A stretch of 64,000 nt of DNA from NCBI GenBank assembly GCA_029339195.1, contig JAPTJF010000072.1, forward strand, positions 1-64,000, in the 5' to 3' direction. Position 1 is the stretch's first letter. Every line of letters begins with the position of its first letter. Position numbers and translations under genes: made by a program. The notes under the pieces are model-generated. The model did no database searches. It saw nothing but the letters and a program-made list of their open reading frames with translations, and was not told where the DNA came from. The stretch comes from Micractinium sp. NFX-FRZ (lineage: Eukaryota; Chlorophyta; Trebouxiophyceae; Chlorellales; Chlorellaceae). Positions 35,841-46,620 of this stretch are shown in pieces.

Positions 35841-38800
35841 TCAGGCGGATAGGGCGAGGGAGACGAGGCCGTCGTCTGACACAGAGAGGTTCACAGCCAC
35901 CAGGCCGCTCTCGCTCTCTGCCTCAGCCTCAGTCTCAGCCACAGCCTCGGGCTCAGCCTCAGCTGCCTCCTCCTCAGCTGCCTCCTCCTCCTCCTCCTCC
36001 TCGCTGGCCGAAGCCACGGCAGCCGCCACAGCGGCGGCAGCAGCGGCGGCGGCCGCCCCGGAGCGCTCCTCCTCCGCGTCGGCAGCCTCCTCCTCGGTAG
36101 CAGCGGCGGCCTCCTCTGCAGGCGCCGGCGCAGCCTCTTCCTCCTCCTCCGGCTCCGGGGCAGTGGCGGCCTCCTCCTCTGCCTCTGCCTCCGCCTCCTC
36201 CTCAACCTCTGCCTCTGCCACTGCCTCCTCCTCAGCCTCAGCCTCCTCCTCAGCCTCCTCCTCGGTGCCGTTTGCCTCGGCAGCGGGCGCCGGCGCGCCG
36301 CCGATGCTGGGCCAGCTGGCAGCGTCGTCCAGCTGGGGGGGCGCGGCAGCCTTGCTGACCTTCTTGGCAGCCTGCTTCTTGGGGGCGTCCTGCACGGGGG
36401 AAATGGTTAAACATGTTTTAGTTTTAGATGCAAGCTACGACGGGAGAGGGGCACGGCAGAGGGGCGGCAGAGGGGGCAGAGGCAGCGCAGCGCGTGGAGG
36501 ACAGCGCATGGGGCAGGCAGGGCAGGGTAGGCAGGCCGGTCAACTAACCACGGCAAAGCACGACAGGGGCGCAATGCTGCGGTCGAGCAGTGCAGCCGGG
36601 AGCAGCCGAGAGCAGCTGCAAGCGCAGCCGGAGCGGAGCCTTTAGCCACACCCGCGGCCAAGCCTGGCAGCAAAGACTCAGCTGCAAGCGCAGCTTTCGC
36701 AAGTCCCGTTGCGGAAACAACAACTGTAAGCGCAAGCCAGCAAGCCAGCAACCCACCTCGGAGGCCTCCTCAGCGCCGTCCTCCTTCTCCGCCTCCTCGT
36801 CGGCGGCAGGCTCCTCAACCACGGGGCGCTCCTTCACCTCCTTGCGCCTGCAGGGCAGTTGAGGAATCACCAACAACGGGTGAGCCAATGCCTGATTTGG
36901 GTAACGCATGCGCTTGCAGCTGCGAGCAGGCTGCGCAGGCTGCGTGCCGCAGCCATGCTGCCTCCTTGAGCAAAAGCCGGCAACAAACCAACCAACAGGG
37001 GCAGCACAGCAGCTGCCCCGTGCAGCAGCTGCGCCCCGACCCTCAACCACCACAAGCCACAGCACACGGGGATTCTCCCCCATCTCCCGCCCCCGCCCGG
37101 CGCCTCACTTGACCAGGAAGTGCTCCTTCTTGGCCGCCACCTCCTCCAGCAGGGCGGGCATGCGGTCCTTGGAGGTGGGCACCTCCAGGGAGAGGGCGGA
37201 GAAGGCCTCCAGGATGTCCAGGCTGTGCACCAGCTTCTCGGGGCGCTCCACCTTCTTCTCCTCTGCACGGGGGCGGGAGTGGAACCAAGGAGAATGGGGG
37301 GGGTGTGACGTGGCATGGCAACGCCAGCACGGGTTGTTGGGCACGAAAGGAGCGGCAAAGCAGCGCACCGCGCAGCACAGCACAGCGCGAAGAGAGAAAC
37401 CGCTGGCCACAGCAGCCGTCGACACGCACACAGTGCCGCACCACCACAGCACAGGGTTCGCGTGCGGCACGCCTCACAGCACAAAGCACACCCGCCACCA
37501 CCCTCTCGCTCACCCTTCTTGCCCTTGGCCTTGGCCTTGCCCTTGCCCTTGCCGCCCAGCAGCCAGGCATCGTCCTGGTCGACGCCAGGCTTCTGCAGGG
37601 GCTTGAAGCCCTCCAGGGCGCCGCTCAGGTCCTTCTTCTCCTCCTCCGCCGCCGCCTCGGCCACGCCCACATACTTGCGCAGGTACGAGGCCAGCTGCTC
37701 GCACATGGTCACCTCCTTGTCAAAGGGCTCGGGCGCCTGTTCCGCGATGCGCGCTGCAGGGCAGGGGATGGGATAAAGAAGGGGCACAGGCAAGGTGAGC
37801 TTGGGCAAGCGTAGCGGGACATCCGCCAGGCGGGCTGCAAGGGTGCAGAACACAGAGGCGGGTGCAGGTGGACAGGGGTGAGCGGCAGGAAGCTGAGATG
37901 AGCGGGCACGGAACATGACAGGGGGAAGCTCTCAAGTGGAGAGTGCAGGCGGGTCGAGTGCCGGCAGCAGCTGCCCTCCCGTGCTGCCCGCCCTCGCTGG
38001 CCGCCCAGGGGCACCCCGGCGTGCATTGCTGACGACTGCCCCATTGGGCGATTCTCATCTGACCGCCCCAAGTCGCCACGCCGCCACGCTGCACCCACCA
38101 CCCCGCCCCTCACCCGCGCGCTCCGCGTCGCGCTCCGCCTTCTGCTTCAGGTATTCCTCCTGCCGCCGCTTGCGGTCCTCCTGCAGGGGCATGATCCCGT
38201 GTTGTCATCACATTGGGTCAGGATGAGCTGTGACACCCGGGTACCGTCTTTCCGCTGTGTTGAACCCAGCGCCCCGACTGCCTGCAGCACGGCATGCACC
38301 AGCACCCACCCCTTGCGGCGGGCGACCCCTGCACACGCAACGCTCATCCCCTACAAGGCCCCACCTGCAGCTGGGCGCGGAAGAGCGCGTTGTTCTCCTT
38401 GTATGTGGCCCAGGCGGCGTCCAGCTCAGCGCGCAGATCCTGGATCTTCTGGTAGGCCGCCTTGCAGATCTCCCTGTGTGGAGGGCAAAGGGAGGGGAGG
38501 TAAGGGGGCGGGTGGCGGCAGTGAGGCAGGGAGGGGCAGGTCCTCGACGCGAGCCTAAGGAGAGCGAGGCCTCGGGAGGAGGAGAGGGGCAGGCACACGA
38601 GGGGTGCACTGCCCGCAAACCGCATCGCCGGCCGGCACACCACGCGCGTTCAAGTGGCACACGCTCCGCGCACCGCCTGCCAGCCAGCAGGGGACGGCAG
38701 CAGTGTTGTTCCCACGCCGCCGCACCTGCACTCGTCGCGCTCCTGGATGAGGCCGGGGATGTCGGAGCCGCGCTCCGCCTCCTTGGCCCGCATGTCGGCC

Positions 38801-41369
38801 AGCTCCTGCCGCAGCACCTCCTCCTGCGCCTTGATCTGCAGATGAGGTGCACACACATACACAGTTGGTGGTTCGTGTCAACATGCGACAGGGGGGGTGG
38901 GCGAGCATGTCGGCGAGCTCCTGGCGCAGCGCCCCCCTCCGCAAGTTAATCTGGCAGAGAGGTTTATGATGCTAGGCGCTGAATGCAATCGCTCGTGTCC
39001 CTCGGGCACTCACTGGCACTCCGTTAAACTCTGCCCACTACAATGGATTGATGGAGCCGCATGGCCACCAAAGCCCCTCCTGGCGCTCTGAGCATCACCA
39101 AAGCCCCTCCTGGCGCTCCGCAGGCCCGCCACACCCCAGGTGGTGCTCAACAGGAGCGCAGCTGGATGCCCTTGCCCTCACCCAAGCTTGCCCCAGCCCA
39201 CAGCAAGGTGGCATGACATCCCACCGCTGGAGCGCAGGAGGCGCGCCAGCACCCACCTTGTCAATGGCATCGTCGATGCCCTTGATGCCGTCGCGCAGGC
39301 CGTCCACCGCGCTGCTGTCCGCCTCCAGCTTGCCCACCTTGCTGGTCAGCTCGCCAATGGAGCTGCAGGCACACACAGGGCAAGCGGCAGAGGCTTGTTG
39401 GTCGGCAGCCGCAGGGGCGGATGCAGGGGGCTGGGTAGGGAGCAGGAGTGCGGGCACATTGCCGGCCATTGGTGTGCCGCGGGAGGGGGAAGGGGGCGGG
39501 CAAGGCAACAACTCAGCTCACCAACCGAGGTGCTTCGATTGTCCAGCAGTGACAGGCGTGGCAGTGGAGGGGGAGGGGCACGTGCACCCCATCCTGGTGC
39601 CATGACCTGCGCCTGCAGCGACCAGCACCCACCTACCAACCCAACGCCACCAGCACCCACCTACCAACCCAATGCAGGACCCGTCCCCAGCACCTGCAGC
39701 TCGTCTACAACGCCTTGGCTTGCGCCCTTGCTCAACTGCCCACCCATTCCAACGCTCAGGCAGCATATGCTATCCGTAACAGCAAAAAGCCCAGCACCCA
39801 CATGGGCAAAATAAAGCCACCACACGCGCCACTTCTGCAGAGCCCTCATCTGCTCCAGCAACCTCCGTTCCGTTCCCTCCTCGCAAGCTCCCACCCGCCC
39901 AGCATCCACAGCCTGTACATCTCATGATTGCGGGCATGCTGTTACCTGCGGCTCTTCTTGAGCACCTTGATCTGCTCCAGGATCTTCTTCTCCTCGTTGA
40001 GGGAGAGGGAGTCGTGGGAGATGCGGTGCTCCAGCTCAGCAATGTGCTGGTCAATGTCCTCCACTGCGGCAGGGGCAGAAGAAGGGAATGGCCGTTGGCA
40101 ATTTTCGTTGATGGAGGGTGCAAGAGATGCTGTGCTCCAGCTCAGCAAGGGCTGTGCAACTGTCATGCACTGCAGGCGGCAGGCACACAGCTGCCGAGCA
40201 CCGCAGCAGTCACACAGCAGTGGTACGGTGCAGCAGCAGTCACACGGCAGGGCCGAGCACCGCAGCAGGCAACTAGCCCTCTTCTGCGAGCGCCATGCTC
40301 CAGCAGGCACACAGGCAGGCAGGCAGGCAGCAAACTGCCACAGCAGCACAGACCCAGCAAATACGTCGCAGAGCCTTCGTGCAGCTCAACACAACCCATG
40401 GGACGAGCAGCTCACACCCAGCACAGCAGCCACACAGCCACATGCATCATACCACTGCATGCCAAAACGTCCTGCACCTCACAGCAGGTAGGCAGGCAGG
40501 CAGGCAGGCTGGCAGACGAGCCGGCGAGCGGGCGGGCAGGTGGGCACGACTCGCACCCTTTGTGAACTTCAGGCTGCCGCGCAGCTCCTTCATGGACGCG
40601 CGAGCGCTCTCCCGCGCCTTGGAGGCCACATCCAGCTGGGAGCGCAGCTGGGTCTTCTGGCTCTGCGGCAGGCAAAGCAGAGCCAGCCGGCAGGGGCACA
40701 GTCGGCAGCAATCGACGGGCCGGCGGCGGGCGGGTGGCGGCAGGCGAACGCAAGGCCGGTGCTTGCAGAGCCTGCGGTTGCTGCAAAGCAGCATGCGTGC
40801 GTGCACACCTTGCGGGCTGCATGCAAGACCACAACGCACTCTGCTGAAGCACGACAGCCTGCGCCAAAAGAACGTGCGCAAACTCCCCTCCCTCTGCCTG
40901 CCGCCGCCGCCACTGCTGCAGGCACATTGGCACCGCCCCGCGCTGCTGCCTCTGCAGCCCCTCCCACGCACCACGAGCTGCTGGAACTGGCCGCGCAGCT
41001 CTGCCAGCTTGTTCTTCACGGCCTGCTGCTCAGAGGAGCCCTTGCCTCGGCCCGCCCGCTTCCCATCAATCTCCTCCTTGATCTCCTCGATACGCCGCTT
41101 GTTCTTCACGACTGCAGGGGGCGGGGTGGAGGTGGTGAGCCAGCGATCGGGGCGGCATTGGGCCGCGTGCAGTTCCCACGCCTCCACTCACTGGACTGCT
41201 GCAGAATGTCGATCGCGGCGCGGGTCTCGGTGTCCTCTGGCCGCACAGGCCTGGGGATCTTCTTGCCCGGCGGCAGAATGGGCTTGGGAGCGGCCTCGGC
41301 CTCCCCATTGGCCTGCGCAGCCTCAGGCACTGCCTCCACTGGCTGCGGCTCGACGTCAGCAGAAGCCAT
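35841..41369 (-). CDS. BFR1 / proton-pump-interactor-like coiled-coil protein
   Basis: Twelve exons give 655 residues: 41369-41192, 41111-40972, 40662-40557, 40063-39946, 39362-39257, 38835-38726, 38473-38365, 38180-38114, 37753-37514, 37262-37109, 36847-36757, 36389-35841. The N-terminal PPGKKIPRPVRPEDTE is followed by about 350 residues of coiled coil (NKRRIEEIKEEID, LRSQLDVASKARESARASMK, LEHRISHDSLSLNEEKKIL, RKRRQEEYLKQKAERDAERA). Then come a Lys/Gly patch (GGKGKGKAKAKGKKG) and an Ala/Glu-rich acidic tail of about 160 residues ending VSDDGLVSLALSA. This layout fits the yeast Bfr1 (mRNP/nuclear segregation) and plant PPI1 family. Exact function is unknown. The acidic tail is longer than I would expect. 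Two introns contain exon-edge duplicates. Confidence 0.85.
38880..38946 (-). repeat. Ghost copy of BFR1-like exon 6 start
   Basis: Minus-strand reading LRQELADMLAHPP repeats the real exon's VLRQELADMRAKEAE (38835-38780). The shared core is CATGTCGGC(G/C)AGCTCCTG. The copy lies in the preceding intron about 110 bp away. Confidence 0.82.
39064..39122. repeat. 30-bp tandem duplication
   Basis: CACCAAAGCCCCTCCTGGCG plus flanking bases occurs twice in a BFR1-like intron. A second, 28-bp tandem duplication (CAGCACCCACCTACCAACCC) lies at 39625-39680. Confidence 0.85.
40098..40150 (-). repeat. Ghost copy of BFR1-like exon 4
   Basis: GAGATGC(G/T)GTGCTCCAGCTCAGCAA and the GTTGA(G)GGAG block of real exon 4 (39993-40045) recur here in the preceding intron, with a few substitutions and a small deletion. 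Confidence 0.82.
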
Positions 41370-42727
41370 GCTGGGGAGAGCGTGTGGGACGGTCGGGGAG
41401 GGGCGATGGACTGCAAAGGGCAGCGAAATGCAAGAGGACACTTAGGAGCGTGCTGTGCTGGGCACCCAGCACCCAGCAGCGGACGAGCCTTCGCCGGCGA
41501 CCAGAGGCGCTGCATGAATGCTCGCTGGAACTGCCGTTCGGTTCCAAGCTTCATGGGCATTCAGAGCGCGCCTCCGGAGCTCTGCACTGCCGTCTTGACG
41601 CCCTGCCCACACTGCTCTCCGCAAGTCCGGCAAGGGGAACAGCACCAGGGGAGTGTACGCAGGGAGGCGTGCTGGGGGCGCACAGTGACGCTGGCAGCAG
41701 GCCTGCGCAGCCTGCAAGTGGCACTGGCGGCGGCGGCAGCGGTGGCGGCGGTGCGGTTGGGTCAGGTAGTGCCACAGTGCTGGCCCCATTCTGAACTTGC
41801 AAACTTTTCGAGTGCAATGTCTTGCACCATGCGCCATGGCAAGGCAGCTTCCCCTGCTGTCGCTCGACACACCGGCTGCCCCCCCTTTCATGGTGGCATG
41901 GTGGTGGGCATTACCTCCGCTTCCATTTGCTGGCGCACTTGGGTGCCACCCTGCGGCATGCCTCACAAACGGAGAGCTGACGGCGGGAAGGCGGGAGAGG
42001 AAGGAGAGGGGATCATGACTTTTGCCGGCCATGTGCCCCCTCCGGCGGGCAAGCATGAGGCAATGCAGGCAGAGGAGTGAAGCGAAGGAGGCTGCTTGGC
42101 GGCAAGAGTTGCCAGGCTGTTGTGGGCTGGAGACTGGGGATGGAACAGCGGTGTGGCCCAGCAGCAGCGGTTGCGGGGCCTCTTGCAGTGCATGGAGCAC
42201 AAAGACCCGAGGTAGATCACGCCACCAGCTGGCCAACCCACGTGGTGAGTGTGAGTGAGCGCCCTGTCGCTGGGTGCCCTGCTTGTGCACCCCAGCCGGG
42301 CAAGCAGGCCACATATGCCCTCCTCTGGCCATTGCTACAGCAAGCAAGTTGCAATCACTACCGTAACACGGCAGCGCATGTTGCCTCCTGCACAAACCGG
42401 CATTGCACAGAAGAAGAAGCAGCAGGCTGCACGCCGCTGCTGGAGGGCCACGCTGGGGAATGGATGAACACACCATGCCCCCAACATGCCCGCTGCTCTG
42501 TTGCTGGCCTGCTTGCACACTATCACGGTCAGCTGATGCAGCCAGACAAGCTGTTTGCGGACAGTAAAGCCACTCACTAGATTTCTGCAAGTATTGGAGG
42601 AGCAGCAGCGCGCTGCGGCTGCCTTGCCAGGCGGGCGCCGCCAGCGCTGCTGGCACCAGGGTTCTCCAGGCCGAAATTCATCTCGCACCGCTTTCGGTTC
42701 CAGGTTCGTACTACAGATCAACAAAGG
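41370..42727. other. Divergent intergenic region, BFR1-like (-) / 79-aa gene (+)
   Basis: About 1.36 kb with open frames on both strands. None has a family signature, a splice partner or consistent phase. A GGCGGCGGCAGC-type run near 41728 gives spurious Gly-rich peptides. It probably holds two promoters. Confidence 0.4.
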
Positions 42728-43352
42728 ATGTCTCTGCCCGGCTACACCGCTCTTGAGAGCAAGGCAGTGGTCGATGGGCTGACGGCACAGCTGGTGCAGC
42801 TTGCGCTTGATGCTATCAAGTCCGGAAAGAAGAAGGTGATGAAGAGGGTGTCCAGGGCAGCTAGGGGCCAGCGTCCTGCAGGGTTTGGGCTCTCTGGCAT
42901 TCACGGCCATTCCCGCCGCCCTCTTGCCTAACCTACCACATGCCGTCAATTGCCGCTTGCAGGCGGAGTTCGAGATCGAGGTGCAGGTGAGTACTTGCCC
43001 CCGCCGCAGGGCCCACTGGTACCTGCCGCCTGTACTGCACGGAACCACCAGGCGGTCAACAGCTCAACAATGGCAACCCTACAGTGCCTTGATGGCACTT
43101 TTAGCCATGCTGGGGCTACAATGCGCATGTCCACCCTCCCCGCTGTGTTATGGCCACACTGCCGATCCGCTGCGCTTCACCCCGCCGCGCCGCCGCCCGC
43201 CCACGCTCCCCGCTCCTTCCCCTCATCCCCGCCTTCTCCGCCAGGCCAAGCTGAGCGAGGACGGCAAGAGCGTGGAGCTTGAAATTGAGGTGGAGTGCCA
43301 GGAGGATGGGCAGGAGGAGAAGCGTGAGCTCGAGTACAGCGTGCCCCTCTGA
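42728..43352 (+). CDS. Conserved-looking small protein of unknown function (79 aa)
   Basis: Three exons in phase 0 (42728-42835, 42963-42986, 43245-43352) encode a 79-residue acidic protein: MSLPGYTALESKAVVDGLTA, then QLVQLALDAIKSGKKK, AEFEIEVQ, AKLSEDGKSVELEIEVECQ, and the end EEKRELEYSVPL. An N-terminal helix followed by two beta-strand-like, alternating charged/hydrophobic segments is predicted by inspection. I do not recognise the family. The clean splice sites, the 24-nt micro-exon in frame and a TGTAA motif 168 nt past the stop support a real gene. Confidence 0.7.
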
Positions 43353-43519
43353 GCAAGCGATGAGTGCAGCTGCTGCTGGGGTGTCGGCAAGCACGTGTGA
43401 CCGCTGATGGCCGCCTTGGTAGGCCTCAGTTCGAGCGCAGCTGGGGGGGGTGACAGCAGGCTGTGGGCACTGTATGTTGATGGTAGGCAGCGCGCGCATG
43501 CTGCCTGATGTACACGAGA

Positions 43520-43536
43520 TGTAAGCTCTTCTTACA
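43520..43536. terminator. Palindromic bidirectional poly(A) signal
   Basis: TGTAAGCTCTTCTTACA has perfect 6-bp arms (TGTAAG/CTTACA) around a 5-nt loop. It presents TGTAA on + for the 79-aa gene (stop 43352) and TGTAA on - for the transporter (stop 43984). Confidence 0.65.
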
Positions 43537-43983
43537 AGCGAGGCCCAGCGAGGATTGGGGCGAGGTTCAGGCCATGAGGCGTTTGCAGCCAATGCAAGCA
43601 GCTTAGACACAGGCGCGGTGTGCTGGGGGCAGTTTTGGAAGGCGCAGAGGGCAGCAGAAAGGCAGGTGGGAAGGAGAAGCGGGCGGAGCAACACCTGACC
43701 TGGAAAATTTGAATTGGAAAAAAAGTGGGACGAAGAGATGTCAGATAAGTTTATTGAAACGCCGGGGAGATGAAAGACGGGGCTTGAGTTTGTGTGTGGG
43801 CTGAGTGTGCCGCTGCCAGAGGGTGGCTGGGTGGGAAGTGCTGGCCGCAAGAGAGGCAGACGGGTGTGTCTTTGATGAGAGGTTAGGGGTGGCCTGCAGA
43901 GGTGTGGTGCCGTGGAGCGTGCGACTGTGTGACACCCCACAGCAAACCCCAACAGGGGTGGGGAGCAGAAAGGCTGTCCAGCC

Positions 43984-45874
43984 TCAAGACGCCTTGCCCG
44001 CCTCCTCGTCCACCACAAAGCGCTTGGTGCCAAAGTCTCCCAGGGACACCTTGTTCACGGGCTTCAGTGGCCACACAGGCAAAATCTGCTTGCCGTACAC
44101 GTCCTGCAGGGGCGGTGGGGGGGCAGGGGGGGTGTGAGGCAGGGTCTGGGAGGTAAGGGGGCTTTGCTTGCAGCAGCACCAGTCACTACCAGTCACATGG
44201 CATGCGCTTAGTACAGCATGAGGCTCCTTCAACCTTCCAACATTTGGCAGCATGCACCCACATGTTGGCCCACCCAGCCGCCCACCCAGGTGCCCACCCA
44301 CCTTCATGAGGGCGGCGGTGCCATCATAGAAAGCCACGGCAGCCACCATATAGCCCCAGTAGCCCGCCACCTTTGTGATCGTCTGCTTCCTCTCGCTGGT
44401 GCCCACACCAGCAGCCTGGGTGCAGGAAGAGTGAGGGGGCAGCGCCTGGGTGAGGACAGGCACGGGCACGGCTCACCATGTTGGGGCCGCAACGCTGGCG
44501 CAGGCACGCCGCTCGCTGCCGCTGCCGCCGGGCTGCCAGGCCGCCGCTGCCCTCGTTTCAGGCTGCGTGCCGCCGCTGCCTCCTGCATGCCAGGCGGTAC
44601 GCCGTGCGTAGTGCCCGGTTGGCTGCCGCCGCCAGCACCTGCTGCTTCACGACCACCGCCCAGCTCACCAGCAGCCCGAAGAGAGGGATCACTGAAAAGA
44701 AGAGGAAGCAGGTGACGACGCTGGTGTGGAAGGTGCACAGCCAGAGGAGGAGGGTCTGCAGATGCGGGGGAAGCGGGCGGGGGAGAGGGGCCGGCAGCAC
44801 AGGTCGTTGCCAGGTTGCCAGGGGGCAGAACAGGGGAGGCTCCCCATGCTGGTGCCGGCAGCAGGCAACGCTTGGGTGGGGGATGGCAATGCAAGGCAGC
44901 ACGCAGGTGGCGACGCAGCTGGGGCTGTTTCCTTGCACTGGCGCGGCAGGGAAGTTGCAGAGGTAACTACACGTCCCCTGCCCAGCAGCCCGGCGGCCTG
45001 TGCTCGCTCACCAGGATGCCCCACAGGGTGAGCATGAGCTGGTCGCCCTTCTCGGGGAGCGGCTCGTACACGCCAGCAGCAGAGAGGGTGATGAAGAGGG
45101 AGAGGGACATCCAGAAGGCGCCAAAGCTGCACGGTCAAGGGTGGAGGGGCTGTAGGGGTGGAGCGGGGACAGCGGGGCAAAGGAGCGGCATTCGGCAGCT
45201 ACTGCCAGCCATGCTACCTGGTTAGCTGGGCAGCTCGGGTGCCCCTCTTTGCGCCTACTTGTCTGCTGCGCTGCGTCGGCGCCATCCTGCATGTGGCAGT
45301 CCCACAGGTGCCCCACTCACCAGCAGAAGGCGACGGTGCCAAAGGTGTTCTTGCGCTGGTACTCCATCAGGCCGGCGCAGAACTGGGCCAGGCCGCCAAA
45401 GAAGAAGCCAAAGCTGTAGGCCAGCTGGGCCGTGCCCTTGGGCTCTGTCAGCTGCGTCTTGGAGCCCTGCAGCAGTGCCGTGGTCAGCGCAAAGCCGAAC
45501 AGGCCCAGGGGCGCTGCAGGAAGGAAGCAGGGCGGGGAGGGGACGGAGGGGCGGTGAGCACAGTCGGGTGGGGCGCACGGGCAAGTGGTTGGGAGGTGGT
45601 GGCGCTTCCTGCCTTCTAACACTGCTATTTTCTGAACAACAAATTATCAACATGAACCCGGAAGGATACAGACACACAGGCAGCGTGCTTCACAGACGGG
45701 CAGACGGGAGCACCCCCATCTGTCCACGGCCAGCTGCTGGCAGCGGCGGCGCAGCTGGCGGACAGCGCGCTCGGAGGCAGCCGCACCTGGGTTTGCGGTG
45801 GCAGGCACCGTCCTGATGCCCTCATCCTGCAGAACTTGCAGGCGGTGGGCCAGCAGAGCCACGGCGTCCTCCAT
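43984..45874 (-). CDS. GPR1/FUN34/YaaH (AceTr) transporter, paralogue A
   Basis: Six exons (45874-45787, 45513-45321, 45126-45012, 44755-44669, 44415-44302, 44103-43984) give 238 residues. The family signature NPAPLGLFGFALTT is present, followed by six hydrophobic segments including FGFFFGGLAQFCAGLMEYQR and NTFGTVAF (the signature's GGxxQxxxG...NTFG block), FGAFWMSLSLFITLSAAGVY, LLLWLCTFHTSVVTCFLFF and VAGYWGYMVAAVAFYDG. The family moves acetate or other small monocarboxylates, or ammonium, coupled to protons; green algae have several paralogues. The C-terminus FGTKRFVVDEEAGKAS is six residues longer than in the paralogue 0.75 kb upstream on the same strand. Confidence 0.92.
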
Positions 45875-46620
45875 TGGTGCAGCGAGAATGGAGCCCTGTG
45901 CCTGCCGGCGGCCGTTATTTCCCCGGCTGGGCGGATTGTGGCTTGCCACTGTGTCGAAACCAACCGGCGCGGGAACGCATGGAGCACTTGGCCGCCCGGA
46001 CGTCCACATGCCACGTCAGTTTAGTCAGGTTACGAGAAGTGACAAAAGATTAGACAACATGTTGCAATTTCGTGTTGTAGACACCCCATCCCACTGGCCA
46101 GGTGGGCTTGAATTGCGGGCGGATGAAGTTGATGTGCACGCCCAACAACGGGCATGATGCTGTGGCAGCATCGGCGCTGATGCAGGCGTTAGCACAGCAT
46201 TCGCAGCAGCGGCAGCAGCAGCGGCGGCAGTAGTGGCAGCAGCAGCAGCTGTAGAGGAGCAGCGGCAGGGCAGCCAGGCTGCTCATTGCCGGATGCCTGA
46301 CCGGAAACAATGAACAATCACATCACATCTGCAACCGCCCAGGCGGGCCCGCACGTGCTGGCATCAGCTGATCAACAGATGCGGTTTACATGTCACCATT
46401 GTGTGAGGGTGCATCCAGGTGTGCAGAGCATGGGACAGAGCAAAGCGGCAGAGCATAGCGGGGAGCGCAGAGCGGAGACAGACAGTGATAAAGAGATGTC
46501 ATGGGTTGGGAAAACTTGAGAAATAGGTTGGGCAGGTGTAATCAGGCGGCAACTTGAGGAGTGAGAAGTGAGACGAGAGGGTTGGGTTTCATATGCTGCA
46601 CCTAGCCGCACCGGGCCTGC
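45875..46620. other. Intergenic between transporter paralogues
   Basis: About 750 bp holding the promoter of paralogue A and the 3' UTR of paralogue B (TGTAA minus at 46390-46386). A GCAGCGGCAGCAG run near 46200-46260 is low-complexity. No exon was found. Confidence 0.5.
46386..46390 (-). terminator. TGTAA poly(A) signal, transporter B
   Basis: The plus strand reads TTACA, about 230 nt beyond the stop codon of paralogue B at 46621. Confidence 0.55.

Noticed and set aside
41442..42656. 404-residue minus-strand frame in the intergenic region
   Set aside because: No motif, no splice partner, and it overlaps the start regions of two real genes. Long open frames are common by chance at this GC content.
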